In this document: positions 1 to 7,548 of the stretch, one piece after another | Layout of the letters: each line of letters starts with the position of its first letter | Position numbering within the stretch: the first letter of the stretch is position 1 | From: Lysobacterales bacterium CG_4_10_14_3_um_filter_64_11 | Lineage (GTDB): Bacteria; Pseudomonadota; Gammaproteobacteria; Xanthomonadales; Xanthomonadaceae | DNA: 8,586 bases | Reading direction: 5' to 3' | Assembly (NCBI GenBank): GCA_002782905.1 | Contig: PFJA01000120.1 | Span: 1-8,586, forward strand | Notes under the pieces: generated by a model | What the model was told of the DNA's origin: nothing | The model's database searches: none | The model's input: the letters and a program-made list of their open reading frames with translations, nothing else | Position numbers and translations under genes: made by a program

Positions 1-46
1 GCTGGGCCGTCGCGGGTTGCGCTGGTCGCTTGAACGACTACCCGGT

Positions 47-79
47 CCCGGGTTTCGGCTTCGCCTCAACCCGGGCTAC
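47..79 (-). repeat. REP-type palindrome with GTAG head
   Basis: On the minus strand a GTAG tetranucleotide (76-79) is followed directly by an imperfect palindrome. The outer arms are 68-75 and 47-54 (8 bp, including cccgggt/acccggg), then a 2x2 internal loop, then a ggc/gcc inner stem (57-59 with 63-65) closed by a three-base loop. A GTAG-type head plus a palindrome with an internal mismatch is the hallmark of gammaproteobacterial REP elements, which are mobilised by RAYT (TnpA-REP) transposases. It lies about 31 bases past the radC stop codon, so it may also act as a stem-loop protecting or ending the radC transcript, but there is no T-run. The structure is read directly; the REP assignment is inference because only one copy is in the window. 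Confidence 0.55.
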
Positions 80-109
80 CCAAGGTGGCGTTGTGTGCGG
101 TCACTCGCG

Positions 110-784
110 TTACAACCAGCCACGCTGCGCCAATGACAACGCCGGGCCGTCACCGACGATGAAATGGTCGAGCACGCGCACGCCAATCAGGTCCAGTGCG
201 GCGCGTAGACGCTGGGTGATGGCGCGATCGGCGGCGCTGGGCTCGGCTACACCGCTGGGGTGGTTGTGGCCGATGATCACTGCTGCCGCGTTATGCGCCA
301 GCGCGCGGCGCACCACTTCGCGCGGATGCACTTCGGCAGCATCGATGGTGCCGCGAAACAGCTCTTCAAAGGCCAGCGCGCGATGGCGGTTATCGAGAAA
401 CAGGCAGGCAAACACTTCGTGCGGCAGGCTGCGCAGGCGGCGGCTGAAGTAGGCGCCGGCGCTGGCCGGGTCGGTCAGGGCTTCGCCGCGTTCCAGCGCA
501 GCAGCCAGATGGCGGGTGCCCAGTTCCAGCGCCGCCTTGAGCCGACACACGCTGGCCGGGCCAAGCCCGGGTTCGTTGATCAGGCTTTCATTGCTCTGAT
601 CGAGCAGCGCCCGCAACGAGCCAAAGCGCGTGATCAGTGCGCGGCCACAGGTGACCGCATCAGTGCCGCGCGAACCGGTGCCCAGAAAGATCGCCAGCAG
701 TTCGGCGTCCGACAGGCTGTGGCTGCCACCGCGCAGCAAGCGCTCGCGCGGGCGTTCGTGTTCGGGCCAGTGGCGTATGCTCAT
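110..784 (-). CDS. radC: RadC family JAB/MPN domain protein (UPF0758)
   Basis: A 224-residue protein, the normal length for RadC. The N-terminal third (about residues 1-100) carries the helix-hairpin-helix-like region with GLGPAS near 73-78. The C-terminal JAB/MPN metalloprotease-like domain shows the full JAMM metal site: E123 in HEVF, H173 and H175 in HNHPSG, then S183 and D186 in EPSAAD. The EELFRGT motif at 140-146 is also typical. Despite its name, the family's role in DNA repair is doubtful and its biochemical activity is not established. The gene is divergent from coaBC, the neighbour it has in Pseudomonas and Xanthomonas. No strong Shine-Dalgarno sequence precedes the ATG at 784, but the protein starts at the expected place (SIRHWPEHERPRERLL). 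The coding sequence is intact. Confidence 0.95.
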   Translation of the reverse strand: MSIRHWPEHERPRERLLRGGSHSLSDAELLAIFLGTGSRGTDAVTCGRALITRFGSLRALLDQSNESLINEPGLGPASVCRLKAALELGTRHLAAALERGEALTDPASAGAYFSRRLRSLPHEVFACLFLDNRHRALAFEELFRGTIDAAEVHPREVVRRALAHNAAAVIIGHNHPSGVAEPSAADRAITQRLRAALDLIGVRVLDHFIVGDGPALSLAQRGWL

Positions 785-881
785 GGCCGTTATCGTGCGC
801 GTTGCCGAGCGCTGCGGATATCGGGCAAAAGCGCGGTATCGGGTAAGCTAGGCACTGATCCCGGGGTAGGAGTTTTCTGAC
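785..881. promoter_or_regulatory. divergent radC/coaBC intergenic region with direct repeats
   Basis: This 97-base gap must hold the start signals for both radC (leftward) and coaBC (rightward). I see no convincing -35/-10 pair on either strand. It contains a perfect heptamer direct repeat, tatcggg, at 819-825 and 837-843. Each copy is preceded by gcgg and followed by a C- or T-AA triplet, and their starts are 18 bases apart. A partial copy (tatcg) lies at 791-795. On the coaBC side, aggag at 868-872 is a good ribosome binding site nine bases before the GTG at 882. The direct repeats could be operator half-sites, but this is inference. Confidence 0.35.
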
Positions 882-2087
882 GTGTGCTTGCGTGATGAGC
901 GGGTTCTACTCGGCGTCAGTGGCGGTATCGCCGCGTACAAGGCAGCCGAATTGGTGCGGCGCCTGCGCGACGCCGGCGCGCAGGTGCGGGTGGTGATGAC
1001 CGAGGGCGCCAAGCACTTCATCACACCGCTGACGTTGCAGGCACTGTCCGCCAACCCGGTGCGCGATTCACTGTGGGACGCCAGCGCCGAAGCGGCGATG
1101 GGCCATATCGAACTGGCGCGCTGGGCGACGCGCGTGCTGATCGCACCGGCCTCCGCCGACCTGCTCGCGCGGCTGGCACACGGCCATGGCGATGATCTAC
1201 TCAGCACGCTGGTGTTGGCGAGCACCGCGCCGCTGGCGGTTGCACCAGCAATGAACCAGCAGATGTGGGCGCATCCGGCCACCCAAGCCAATATCGCCTT
1301 GTTGCGCAGTCGCGGGGTGCAGGTATTCGGCCCGGGCTCGGGGGATCAGGCCTGTGGCGAGGTGGGGCCCGGGCGCTTGCTCGAAGCGGCCGAACTGGTT
1401 GCGGCGCTGGCGGGCACAGTGCGCGGCCATGCCGTGCTCGCCGGCGTGCGCGTGCTGATCACCGCCGGCCCGACCTTTGAAGATATCGACCCGGTGCGTT
1501 TCATCGGCAATCGCAGCTCGGGCAAGATGGGCTTCGCGCTCGCCGCCGCCGCCACCGCGATGGGCGCCGAGGTCACTCTGGTCGCCGGGCCGGTGGCGCT
1601 GGCCACCCCAGCCGGCGTGCTACGCCAGGATGTGCGCAGCGCCGCGCAGATGCTGGCGGCGGTGATGGCCGCACTGCCGGGGCAACACATCTACATCGGC
1701 GCTGCCGCCGTCGCCGATTACACGCCAGCGCAAGTGGCCGACAAGAAAATCAAGAAAACCGCTGCCGACATGGCGGTGGCGCTGGCACGCACCACCGACA
1801 TCCTGGCCACCGTTGCCGCCCGCTCGCCACGCCCATTCGTGGTTGGCTTTGCCGCCGAGACCCACGATCTGGAGCATTACGCGCGCGATAAATTGCAGCG
1901 CAAGGGCCTCGACCTGATCGCTGCCAATCAGGTCGGCTGTGCCGAGAGTGGCTTCGAGGCCGACTGCAACACCTTGCAGGTGTTCTGGGCCGATGGTGCC
2001 TGCACCTTGGGCCCGGACAGCAAAGTGGCGGTGGCGCAACAACTGCTCAGCCTGATCGCACAACGGCGTGCGCAGGCCGGCGCATGA
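882..2087 (+). CDS. coaBC: bifunctional phosphopantothenoylcysteine decarboxylase / phosphopantothenate-cysteine ligase
   Basis: This cytoplasmic enzyme (401 residues; about 406 in E. coli) catalyses two consecutive steps of coenzyme A synthesis: CTP-dependent joining of 4'-phosphopantothenate to cysteine, then FMN-dependent decarboxylation to 4'-phosphopantetheine. The N-terminal CoaC domain (about 1-185) shows the flavin loop VSGGIAAYKA (12-21), catalytic H75 in GHIELARW, the PAMNQQMW motif with N125, and flap cysteine C158 in ACGEVGPGR. The C-terminal CoaB domain (about 188-401) has TAGPT (194-198), N210 in GNRSSGKMG, the AAAVADY stretch (274-280) and K289 in KKIKK. These residue numbers match the E. 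coli enzyme. The GTG at 882 was chosen because aggag stands nine bases upstream and the protein then starts in register with the family. It is the first gene of the coaBC-dut-algC block. Confidence 0.98.
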   Translation: MCLRDERVLLGVSGGIAAYKAAELVRRLRDAGAQVRVVMTEGAKHFITPLTLQALSANPVRDSLWDASAEAAMGHIELARWATRVLIAPASADLLARLAHGHGDDLLSTLVLASTAPLAVAPAMNQQMWAHPATQANIALLRSRGVQVFGPGSGDQACGEVGPGRLLEAAELVAALAGTVRGHAVLAGVRVLITAGPTFEDIDPVRFIGNRSSGKMGFALAAAATAMGAEVTLVAGPVALATPAGVLRQDVRSAAQMLAAVMAALPGQHIYIGAAAVADYTPAQVADKKIKKTAADMAVALARTTDILATVAARSPRPFVVGFAAETHDLEHYARDKLQRKGLDLIAANQVGCAESGFEADCNTLQVFWADGACTLGPDSKVAVAQQLLSLIAQRRAQAGA

Positions 2088-2542
2088 ACCAGCCGATCGA
2101 ATTGCGCATTCTCGATCCGCGCATCGGCGCCGCGTTTGCGTTACCCGATTACGCCACCGCCGCGTCAGCCGGCATCGACCTGCGCGCCATGCCCGAACGC
2201 AGCGTGGAGCTTGCCCCCGGGGCGACGCAATTGCTGCCTACCGGCATCGCGATCCACATCGGCGACCCGGCTCTGTGCGCCGTGATCGTGCCGCGTTCCG
2301 GCCTTGGTCACCGCCATGGCATCGTGCTGGGTAATCTGGTTGGGCTGATCGATGCCGATTATCAGGGGCCGCTGCTGGTCAGTTGCTGGAACCGCAGCGA
2401 TACCGCGTTTACCATCGAACCGGGTGATCGCATCGCGCAACTGGTGTTCGTACCGATCGTGCGAGCGCAATTTTCCATCGTCACCGCGTTTGCGCACAGC
2501 GCACGCGGTAGTGGTGGTTTCGGTCATACCGGGGTGCGCTGA
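2084..2542 (+). CDS. dut: deoxyuridine 5'-triphosphate nucleotidohydrolase
   Basis: This is a trimeric dUTPase of 152 residues (E. coli 151). It hydrolyses dUTP to dUMP and pyrophosphate, keeping uracil out of DNA and supplying the thymidylate precursor. All five family motifs are visible: SAGIDLRA (28-35), PRSGLGHRHG (70-79), GLIDADYQG with catalytic D90 (87-95), PGDRIAQLVF (113-122), and the glycine-rich C-terminal arm RGSGGFGHTG (141-150) that closes over the active site. The ATG overlaps the coaBC stop in an ATGA junction, which implies translational coupling and a shared mRNA. Pairing with coaBC is a conserved proteobacterial arrangement. Nothing is missing or unusual. Confidence 0.98.
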   Translation: MNQPIELRILDPRIGAAFALPDYATAASAGIDLRAMPERSVELAPGATQLLPTGIAIHIGDPALCAVIVPRSGLGHRHGIVLGNLVGLIDADYQGPLLVSCWNRSDTAFTIEPGDRIAQLVFVPIVRAQFSIVTAFAHSARGSGGFGHTGVR

Positions 2543-2551
2543 GGACAGGCG

Positions 2552-4858
2552 ATGAACACGCAAAAACTGCTGCTGACGCTGTACGCGCGCTTCACCGGCG
2601 AAACCCGACACCGCTGGCTGCCGATATTGACGGTGCCGGTGTTTGCACTCGCTGCCCTGCTGGGCTGGGATGGCTGGCGGCAATCGCACGCCGAGGCAAT
2701 CGGCGCCCAGTTGGCACAATTCAGTGCGCGAGCGACTGCCGATGTGCGTGCCGAACTCGACACCCTGAGCACGGCATTCGACAGTGCGCTGGCGGCACCC
2801 GAAGTGGGCGCAGCGCTGGCCGGCAACGACCCCAACACCGCCAGCCGGCTGGTGCGCACCGCGCTGCCGATCTTGAGCGATCTGAGCTTTCAATCCGCCA
2901 ATCTGGATCCGATTTATCAGGGCAATCTGGCGGCATTCGGCTATGGCCGCCTGGCACTGATCGAAGCCGTGCTGGCCAGCGGCCGAACCCAAATTCTGGT
3001 GATCAAGCACGTTGGCCAACCGCGCCTGGCCATTGCCGCGCCGGTGCGCGACGGCGACGCGTTGGCGGCGATCGCAATCGGCATTGCACCGCTGGATGTG
3101 CTGAGCAAGGCGGTCGCCAGCGCGATGCCGCCCGGTGGCTATATCGGCCTCAAGCAGGCGCGCTTTCTGGTCACCGAGATCGGCAACGTGTCGTTGGCGT
3201 ACCTGTCCGAGGCCGGCGCACACGCGGTGCCCGATAGCGACATGCGGGTGGTGGCCACCGCGCCGGATGTCAATGTCGGTCTGCTCGAAGCCGGCACCTC
3301 GTATCCGGTGGCGGGGCTATTGTTGCTGGTCGGTTTTGGCGCGTTGCTGCTGATCCGGAAGATGCCCAGGAACACCGTCGAAGAAGCCGGGCCAACACTG
3401 GCTGAAGCCACCGCAGCGCTGACCCCCGATGATGCCAGTGAGGCCAAGCCACGCCCGCCGAAGGCGATCACACCGACGCTGCCGCTGGAACGCTCGATTT
3501 TCCGCGCCTACGACATTCGCGGCATCGTTGGGCAAACGCTCGACATGAGCATCGCACGGCTGATCGGCCGCGCGATCGGCTCGGCGATGCACGAAAAAGG
3601 CCTGCGCGAGATCGTGGTTGGCCGCGATGGCCGGTTATCCGGGGCGGACATGGCCAATGGCCTGATCGCTGGCCTGCGCACTGCCGGCTGCGAGGTCACC
3701 GACATTGGCCTGGCGCCCACGCCGGTGGTCTACTTTGCCGCGTTTCATCTGCGCGCGGGATCATGCGTGGCGGTCACCGGCAGCCACAACCCACCCGATT
3801 ACAACGGCTTCAAGGTGGTGATTGACGGCGAAACCCTGTCCGGCGATGCCATTCAGGCGCTGTATGTGCGCATCGCCGAAGACCAGTTGTACGACGCGCC
3901 AACGCTGGGCCGGCTCGACAAGCGCGATGTCGCGGGCGATTACGTCGAGCGTATCGGCAACGACATCCAGCTTGAGCAGCGGCTATCGGTGGTGGTGGAT
4001 GCCGGCAACGGCATCGCCGGCGCCATCGCGCCGCTGGTGCTGGAGTCGATCGGCTGCGATGTGGTGCCGCTGTACTGCGAGGTCGACGGCACGTTCCCCA
4101 ATCACCACCCCGATCCCAGCGACCCGGAAAACCTCAGCGACCTGATCGATACCGTCAAGCGCATCAATGCCGACCTCGGCATTGCCTTCGATGGCGACGG
4201 CGACCGCCTGGGCGTGGTCACGCGCGATGGCGAAATCATTTACCCCGACCGCCTGCTGATGCTGTTCGCCGAAGATGTGCTGCTGCGCAACCCCGGCGCC
4301 TGCATTTTGTATGACGTCAAATGCACCGGCCGCCTTGCCGGGCATATTCTGCGCCATGGCGGCAGCCCGATCATGTGGCGTACCGGGCATTCGCTGATCA
4401 AGGCCAAAATGAAGGAAACCGAAGCCGAGCTGGCCGGCGAGATGAGCGGCCACTTCTTCTTCCGCGAACGCTGGTATGGCTTTGACGACGGCATCTATGC
4501 CGCTGCCCGGCTGCTGGAGATTCTCGCCGCACGTGGCGAACCGCCGGAAGCGGTATTCGCGCAAATCCCCAAGGGCACGAGCACGCCGGAGCTGAAGATC
4601 GCCATGGCCGAAGGCGAGAACTACGCTTTCGTCAGTACCTTTGTCGAGCGCGCGCAATTTGACGGTGCGCGGCTGAGCACCATCGATGGCGTACGTGCCG
4701 ACTGGCCCGATGGCTGGGGCCTGCTGCGCGCTTCCAACACCACGCCGATACTGGTACTGCGTTTTGAAGGCGACACACCTGAAGCCCTGCAGCGCATCCA
4801 GAATGTGTTCCGCAGCCAGATTCTGGCGATCAATGCCAACCTCGACCTGCCGTTTTGA
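2552..4858 (+). CDS. algC: phosphomannomutase/phosphoglucomutase with membrane-anchored N-terminal extension
   Basis: A 768-residue protein in two parts. Residues about 312-768 are an alpha-D-phosphohexomutase closely resembling P. aeruginosa AlgC. It interconverts mannose 6-P with mannose 1-P and glucose 6-P with glucose 1-P, feeding alginate, LPS and other surface polysaccharides. Landmarks are FRAYDIRG (317-324), phosphoserine loop TGSHNPPDYNG with S411, metal site DGDGDR (547-552), sugar-specificity loop GEMSGH (629-634) and phosphate-binding RASNTTP (726-732). Residues 1-311 are an extension: a membrane helix near 22-40, a probably periplasmic region (about 41-250), a second helix near 251-268, and a Pro/Ala/Glu-rich linker (about 280-311). 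The mutase should therefore lie on the cytoplasmic face. The gene starts 9 bases after dut, with gagga just before the ATG. An internal ATG at 3362 (residue 271) could in principle give a soluble form, but its ribosome site is poor. Confidence 0.97.
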   Translation: MNTQKLLLTLYARFTGETRHRWLPILTVPVFALAALLGWDGWRQSHAEAIGAQLAQFSARATADVRAELDTLSTAFDSALAAPEVGAALAGNDPNTASRLVRTALPILSDLSFQSANLDPIYQGNLAAFGYGRLALIEAVLASGRTQILVIKHVGQPRLAIAAPVRDGDALAAIAIGIAPLDVLSKAVASAMPPGGYIGLKQARFLVTEIGNVSLAYLSEAGAHAVPDSDMRVVATAPDVNVGLLEAGTSYPVAGLLLLVGFGALLLIRKMPRNTVEEAGPTLAEATAALTPDDASEAKPRPPKAITPTLPLERSIFRAYDIRGIVGQTLDMSIARLIGRAIGSAMHEKGLREIVVGRDGRLSGADMANGLIAGLRTAGCEVTDIGLAPTPVVYFAAFHLRAGSCVAVTGSHNPPDYNGFKVVIDGETLSGDAIQALYVRIAEDQLYDAPTLGRLDKRDVAGDYVERIGNDIQLEQRLSVVVDAGNGIAGAIAPLVLESIGCDVVPLYCEVDGTFPNHHPDPSDPENLSDLIDTVKRINADLGIAFDGDGDRLGVVTRDGEIIYPDRLLMLFAEDVLLRNPGACILYDVKCTGRLAGHILRHGGSPIMWRTGHSLIKAKMKETEAELAGEMSGHFFFRERWYGFDDGIYAAARLLEILAARGEPPEAVFAQIPKGTSTPELKIAMAEGENYAFVSTFVERAQFDGARLSTIDGVRADWPDGWGLLRASNTTPILVLRFEGDTPEALQRIQNVFRSQILAINANLDLPF

Positions 4859-4995
4859 AACCACCGCAGCATGCAGGATGGATCGCGCGCAGCGAAGGCG
4901 GATTTCGCACCGCGAACGCTGTCGCGAAGCGACCGCAACGCATCACGTTCTGACACGCATGTCGCTGACGCACGAGGCACACCAACCGCGTCATC
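4859..4995. other. convergent intergenic region with small stem-loops
   Basis: This is the gap between the 3' ends of algC (rightward) and the SDR-like gene (leftward). Two small dyads are visible: gcgaa (4892-4896) with ttcgc (4904-4908), seven-base loop; and gtcgc (4921-4925) with gcgac (4929-4933), loop gaa. Neither is followed by a T-run on either strand, so a classical intrinsic terminator is not supported. They may slow or end transcription from both sides, as is common between convergent genes in GC-rich genomes. No gene is seen here. Confidence 0.3.
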
Positions 4996-6555
4996 TCACC
5001 AATCGGTCGGTCGGTAATCCTTCAGAAACTGGCCCCACACGTGCTCGCCGCTGTTGAAGCCGGCGATAATCGGGTCAACGATGCGGGCGGCACCATCGAG
5101 AATGTCGAGCGGCGGATGGAAGCGCTCCTCGATGGTCTTGCGCGCGGCGATCTCGGCCGGGTCCTCATCGGTCACCCAGCCGGTATCGACGCTGTTCATG
5201 TGGATGCCGTCGTTGTGGTAATCGGTGGCGGCGGTGCGCGTCATCATGTTGAGCGCCGCCTTGGCCATGTTGGTGTGCGGGTGGCGGGTGGTCTTGAAGT
5301 TGCGATAGAACTGGCCTTCCACCGCCGACACGTTGACGATGTGTTTGTCGCGCTCGGGCGTGCGCAAAAGCAACGGCTTGAGCCGCGCGTTGATGATGAA
5401 CGGCGCGATGGCGTTGACCAGTTGCACTTCCAGCAACTCCACCGACGGCACCTCCGCCAGTTGCAGGCGCCACGAGTTGCGCCCGCGCAGGTCGACCTGC
5501 TGCAAGTCCTGATCGAGCCGGCCCTCGGGGAACAGATGCGACTGTGCCAGAAACTCTTCCGGCAGCAAGCGCAGTTGCGACAGCTCGGCTGCACTGGGCA
5601 CCGCGTGCGCCGTGCTGAGGGCGATGCCGGAACCAGCGGCCGCAGGCAGAATCTGCGCGCCACGCACGCCTGCGTATTCGCCCAGCAACTGCTGCACCTG
5701 CGCCGGCGCACTATGCAGCGCACTTTCGGCGGCCATCATGTGGGCGTAAAACTGCGCTGGCCGACGCACCGTCTGGCAGGCATTGTTGATGATGAAGTCG
5801 AGCCGTTCGTGGCGGCTCAGCAGTTGCTGGCAGAACGCTTCCACGCTCGGCGTGTGGCGCAGGTCGAGCCCGAAGATCTGCAAGCGATCGTGCCACTGCG
5901 CGAAGTCCGGTTCCTTGGCGTAGCGCTCGGCACTATCGCGCGGAAAGCGGGTGGTGACGATCAGCTGCGCACCGGCGCGCAGCAATTTAAGCCCGGCCTG
6001 GTAGCCGATCTTGACACGGCCACCGGTAAGCAGCGCAACGCGGCCGCGCAGATCGGCCAGCTCGCCGCGTTTGGCGAAATTGAACTGCGCGCAGGCCGGA
6101 CACAGCTGATCGTAGAAATGATGGATGCGCGTGTACTTTTGCTTGCACACGTAGCAGTGCTGCGGCTCCAGCGCTTCGCGGATCTCGGGGTCGTCACCGT
6201 GCACGCCGTGCGCTACCACCCCCTCGGGCGGAAAAACGTTGGCCGTGGTGAACACCGGCTTGCGCCGCAGCGCGCGGATGCCGGTGTGCTGCAACACGGC
6301 GTCGTCGCTGCGAATCTGCGCCTTGCTGCGCGCGCGCGCAGCGGCCTTGCGCTGCTTGCGGCGCTGCCCCGGGTCGGGGTTGTAGATCTGCCCAACACAG
6401 CGGTGCAGACGCTGCCGATCGGCATCCGACAACTGTTCCAGCAGCGTGCAATCGCCGGCCACGCGTTCAAGCACCGCCAGCGCCGCGCGCAGCTGCGCAC
6501 CCACATCGGTATCATCCGGGTCCGCGGGCAACGAAGGCTTTTCGGTGATAGCCAT
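4996..6555 (-). CDS. short-chain dehydrogenase/reductase-like protein with N-terminal CxxC zinc-knuckle region
   Basis: A 519-residue protein, about twice the length of a classical SDR. Residues 1-165 form a non-SDR region with a basic stretch at 65-82 (QRRKQRKAAARARSK) and two CxxC pairs, C134/C137 and C152/C155, which could bind zinc. A Rossmann-type SDR domain follows from about 170: nucleotide loop LLTGGRVKIG (175-184), FIINNAC (254-260, the family's NNAG position), NVS with S410, K432 in NMAKAALNMM, and HMNSVDTGWVT (452-462). A long insert (about 275-370) sits between NNAC and the next conserved helix. Two key residues differ: T428 stands where the catalytic tyrosine of YxxxK is expected, and K182 replaces a glycine of TGxxxGxG. 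NAD(P) binding is plausible, ordinary dehydrogenase chemistry uncertain. The frame is open upstream, but the ATG at 6555 is preferred because it begins 14 bases after the kinase stop. No clear ribosome site is seen. Substrate unknown. Confidence 0.85.
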   Translation of the reverse strand: MAITEKPSLPADPDDTDVGAQLRAALAVLERVAGDCTLLEQLSDADRQRLHRCVGQIYNPDPGQRRKQRKAAARARSKAQIRSDDAVLQHTGIRALRRKPVFTTANVFPPEGVVAHGVHGDDPEIREALEPQHCYVCKQKYTRIHHFYDQLCPACAQFNFAKRGELADLRGRVALLTGGRVKIGYQAGLKLLRAGAQLIVTTRFPRDSAERYAKEPDFAQWHDRLQIFGLDLRHTPSVEAFCQQLLSRHERLDFIINNACQTVRRPAQFYAHMMAAESALHSAPAQVQQLLGEYAGVRGAQILPAAAGSGIALSTAHAVPSAAELSQLRLLPEEFLAQSHLFPEGRLDQDLQQVDLRGRNSWRLQLAEVPSVELLEVQLVNAIAPFIINARLKPLLLRTPERDKHIVNVSAVEGQFYRNFKTTRHPHTNMAKAALNMMTRTAATDYHNDGIHMNSVDTGWVTDEDPAEIAARKTIEERFHPPLDILDGAARIVDPIIAGFNSGEHVWGQFLKDYRPTDW

Positions 6556-6569
6556 GGGCAGGTTCGCGC

Positions 6570-7505
6570 TTACGCCAGCGCGTAACCAAACTGCTGGCGG
6601 AACTGCTCGGCGAACTGCGGGTAATCGAAACGCTGGTTCTGTGGCCCCAGGTGTTCGATCTTGAGCGTGCCCATCAGCGAGGCGATGCGGCCGACGGTGG
6701 CCATGTCCATGCCCTTGAGGAATCCGAAAATCAGGCCGGCACGATAGGCATCGCCGCAACCGGTGGGATCGACCACCCGCATCGCGGTGGCCGCTGGAAT
6801 CAGCAACTCGCCTTTCTGGGTGTGAATCTCCGAGCCATTCGGGCCACGGGTGATGATGTAGCCTTGCGTCCGTTCGGCAATATCGCGTGTGCTCAGGCCG
6901 GTGCGTTCCTGCAACAGGCTCGATTCATAATCGTTGACGGTGACGTAGGTGGCCTGCTCGATCATCAGGCGCAGTTCCTCGCCGTTGTACAGCGGCATCG
7001 CCTGCCCGGGATCGAAAATGAACGGGATACCCAGCTCGGCGAACTCGCGTGAGTTTTGCAACATCGCCTCGTAACCATCCGGGCCAACGATGCCGAACTC
7101 GACCCCGGGTACATCGCGCACATGATTTTCGTACGAGCGCATCATCGCGCCCGGATGAAACGCGGTGATCTGGTTGTCATCCAGATCGGTGGTGATGAAC
7201 GCCTGCGCGGTGAACAGATCGGGCAGCACCTTGACCCGATCCATGCAGATGCCACAGGCCTGAAAATGCTCGCGGTAGGGTTCGAAATCCTGGCCCACCG
7301 TCGCCATCGGCAGCGGATCGCCGCCCAGCAACTTCAGGTTGTAGGAAATGTTGCCAGCACAACCGCCGAACTCGCGGCGCATCCGTGGCACCAGAAACGA
7401 CACATTCAGGATGTGCACCTTGTCGGGCAGAATGTGGTTCTTGAATTGATCCTGAAACACCATGATGGTGTCATAGGCGAGCGAGCCGCAGATCAGCGCT
7501 GACAT
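6570..7505 (-). CDS. PfkB-family carbohydrate/nucleoside kinase (adenosine-kinase-like)
   Basis: A 311-residue ribokinase-like (PfkB) kinase, normal length for the family, which phosphorylates sugars or nucleosides with ATP. Signature 1 appears as FGGCAGNISYNLKLLG (46-61). Signature 2 appears as DPTGCGDAYRAG (246-257), with GCGD forming the anion hole and D252 as the catalytic base. TVNDYE (189-194) is the usual conserved Asn-acidic segment, and ITRGPNG (218-224) lies before the ATP-binding strands. The N-terminus (MSALICGSLAYDTIMVF) matches the adenosine-kinase-like subgroup, but the substrate cannot be fixed from sequence alone. The ATG at 7505 is supported by an AGAGGA ribosome site (around 7516-7522) about 10 bases upstream. 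The SDR-like gene follows 14 bases after its stop, so the two probably share one mRNA and perhaps a pathway. Confidence 0.93.
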   Translation of the reverse strand: MSALICGSLAYDTIMVFQDQFKNHILPDKVHILNVSFLVPRMRREFGGCAGNISYNLKLLGGDPLPMATVGQDFEPYREHFQACGICMDRVKVLPDLFTAQAFITTDLDDNQITAFHPGAMMRSYENHVRDVPGVEFGIVGPDGYEAMLQNSREFAELGIPFIFDPGQAMPLYNGEELRLMIEQATYVTVNDYESSLLQERTGLSTRDIAERTQGYIITRGPNGSEIHTQKGELLIPAATAMRVVDPTGCGDAYRAGLIFGFLKGMDMATVGRIASLMGTLKIEHLGPQNQRFDYPQFAEQFRQQFGYALA

Positions 7506-7548
7506 CGGTTGCGTGTCCTCTCGGGGCGGTGCCCGCTTGCAAAAACGT

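Noticed and set aside
1..33. Possible last 10 codons of a rightward gene ending in TGA at 31-33
   Set aside because: It is far too short to judge; other frames through the same bases are also open.
2165..3223. 352-codon minus-strand frame across dut and the algC N-terminus
   Set aside because: It is antisense to two genes with clear motifs and reads as a Gln/Arg/His-rich shadow.
3983..4864. 293-codon minus-strand frame opposite the algC catalytic domain
   Set aside because: It is antisense to conserved mutase motifs (DGDGDR, GEMSGH, RASNTTP) and has no recognisable domain.
4892..4933. Intrinsic terminator between algC and the SDR-like gene
   Set aside because: The stems are only five base pairs and no T-run follows on either strand.
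5041..6585. 514-codon open frame on the plus strand opposite the SDR-like gene
   Set aside because: It mirrors the codon pattern of the opposite strand, has a composition heavy in Arg, Gln, His and Ala, shows no motif, and covers a gene with clear family motifs. Long antisense frames are common in GC-rich DNA.
6556..6759. Upstream 68-codon extension of the SDR-like frame
   Set aside because: It lies inside the kinase coding sequence, is Arg/His/Pro-rich, and the ATG at 6555 directly follows the kinase stop.
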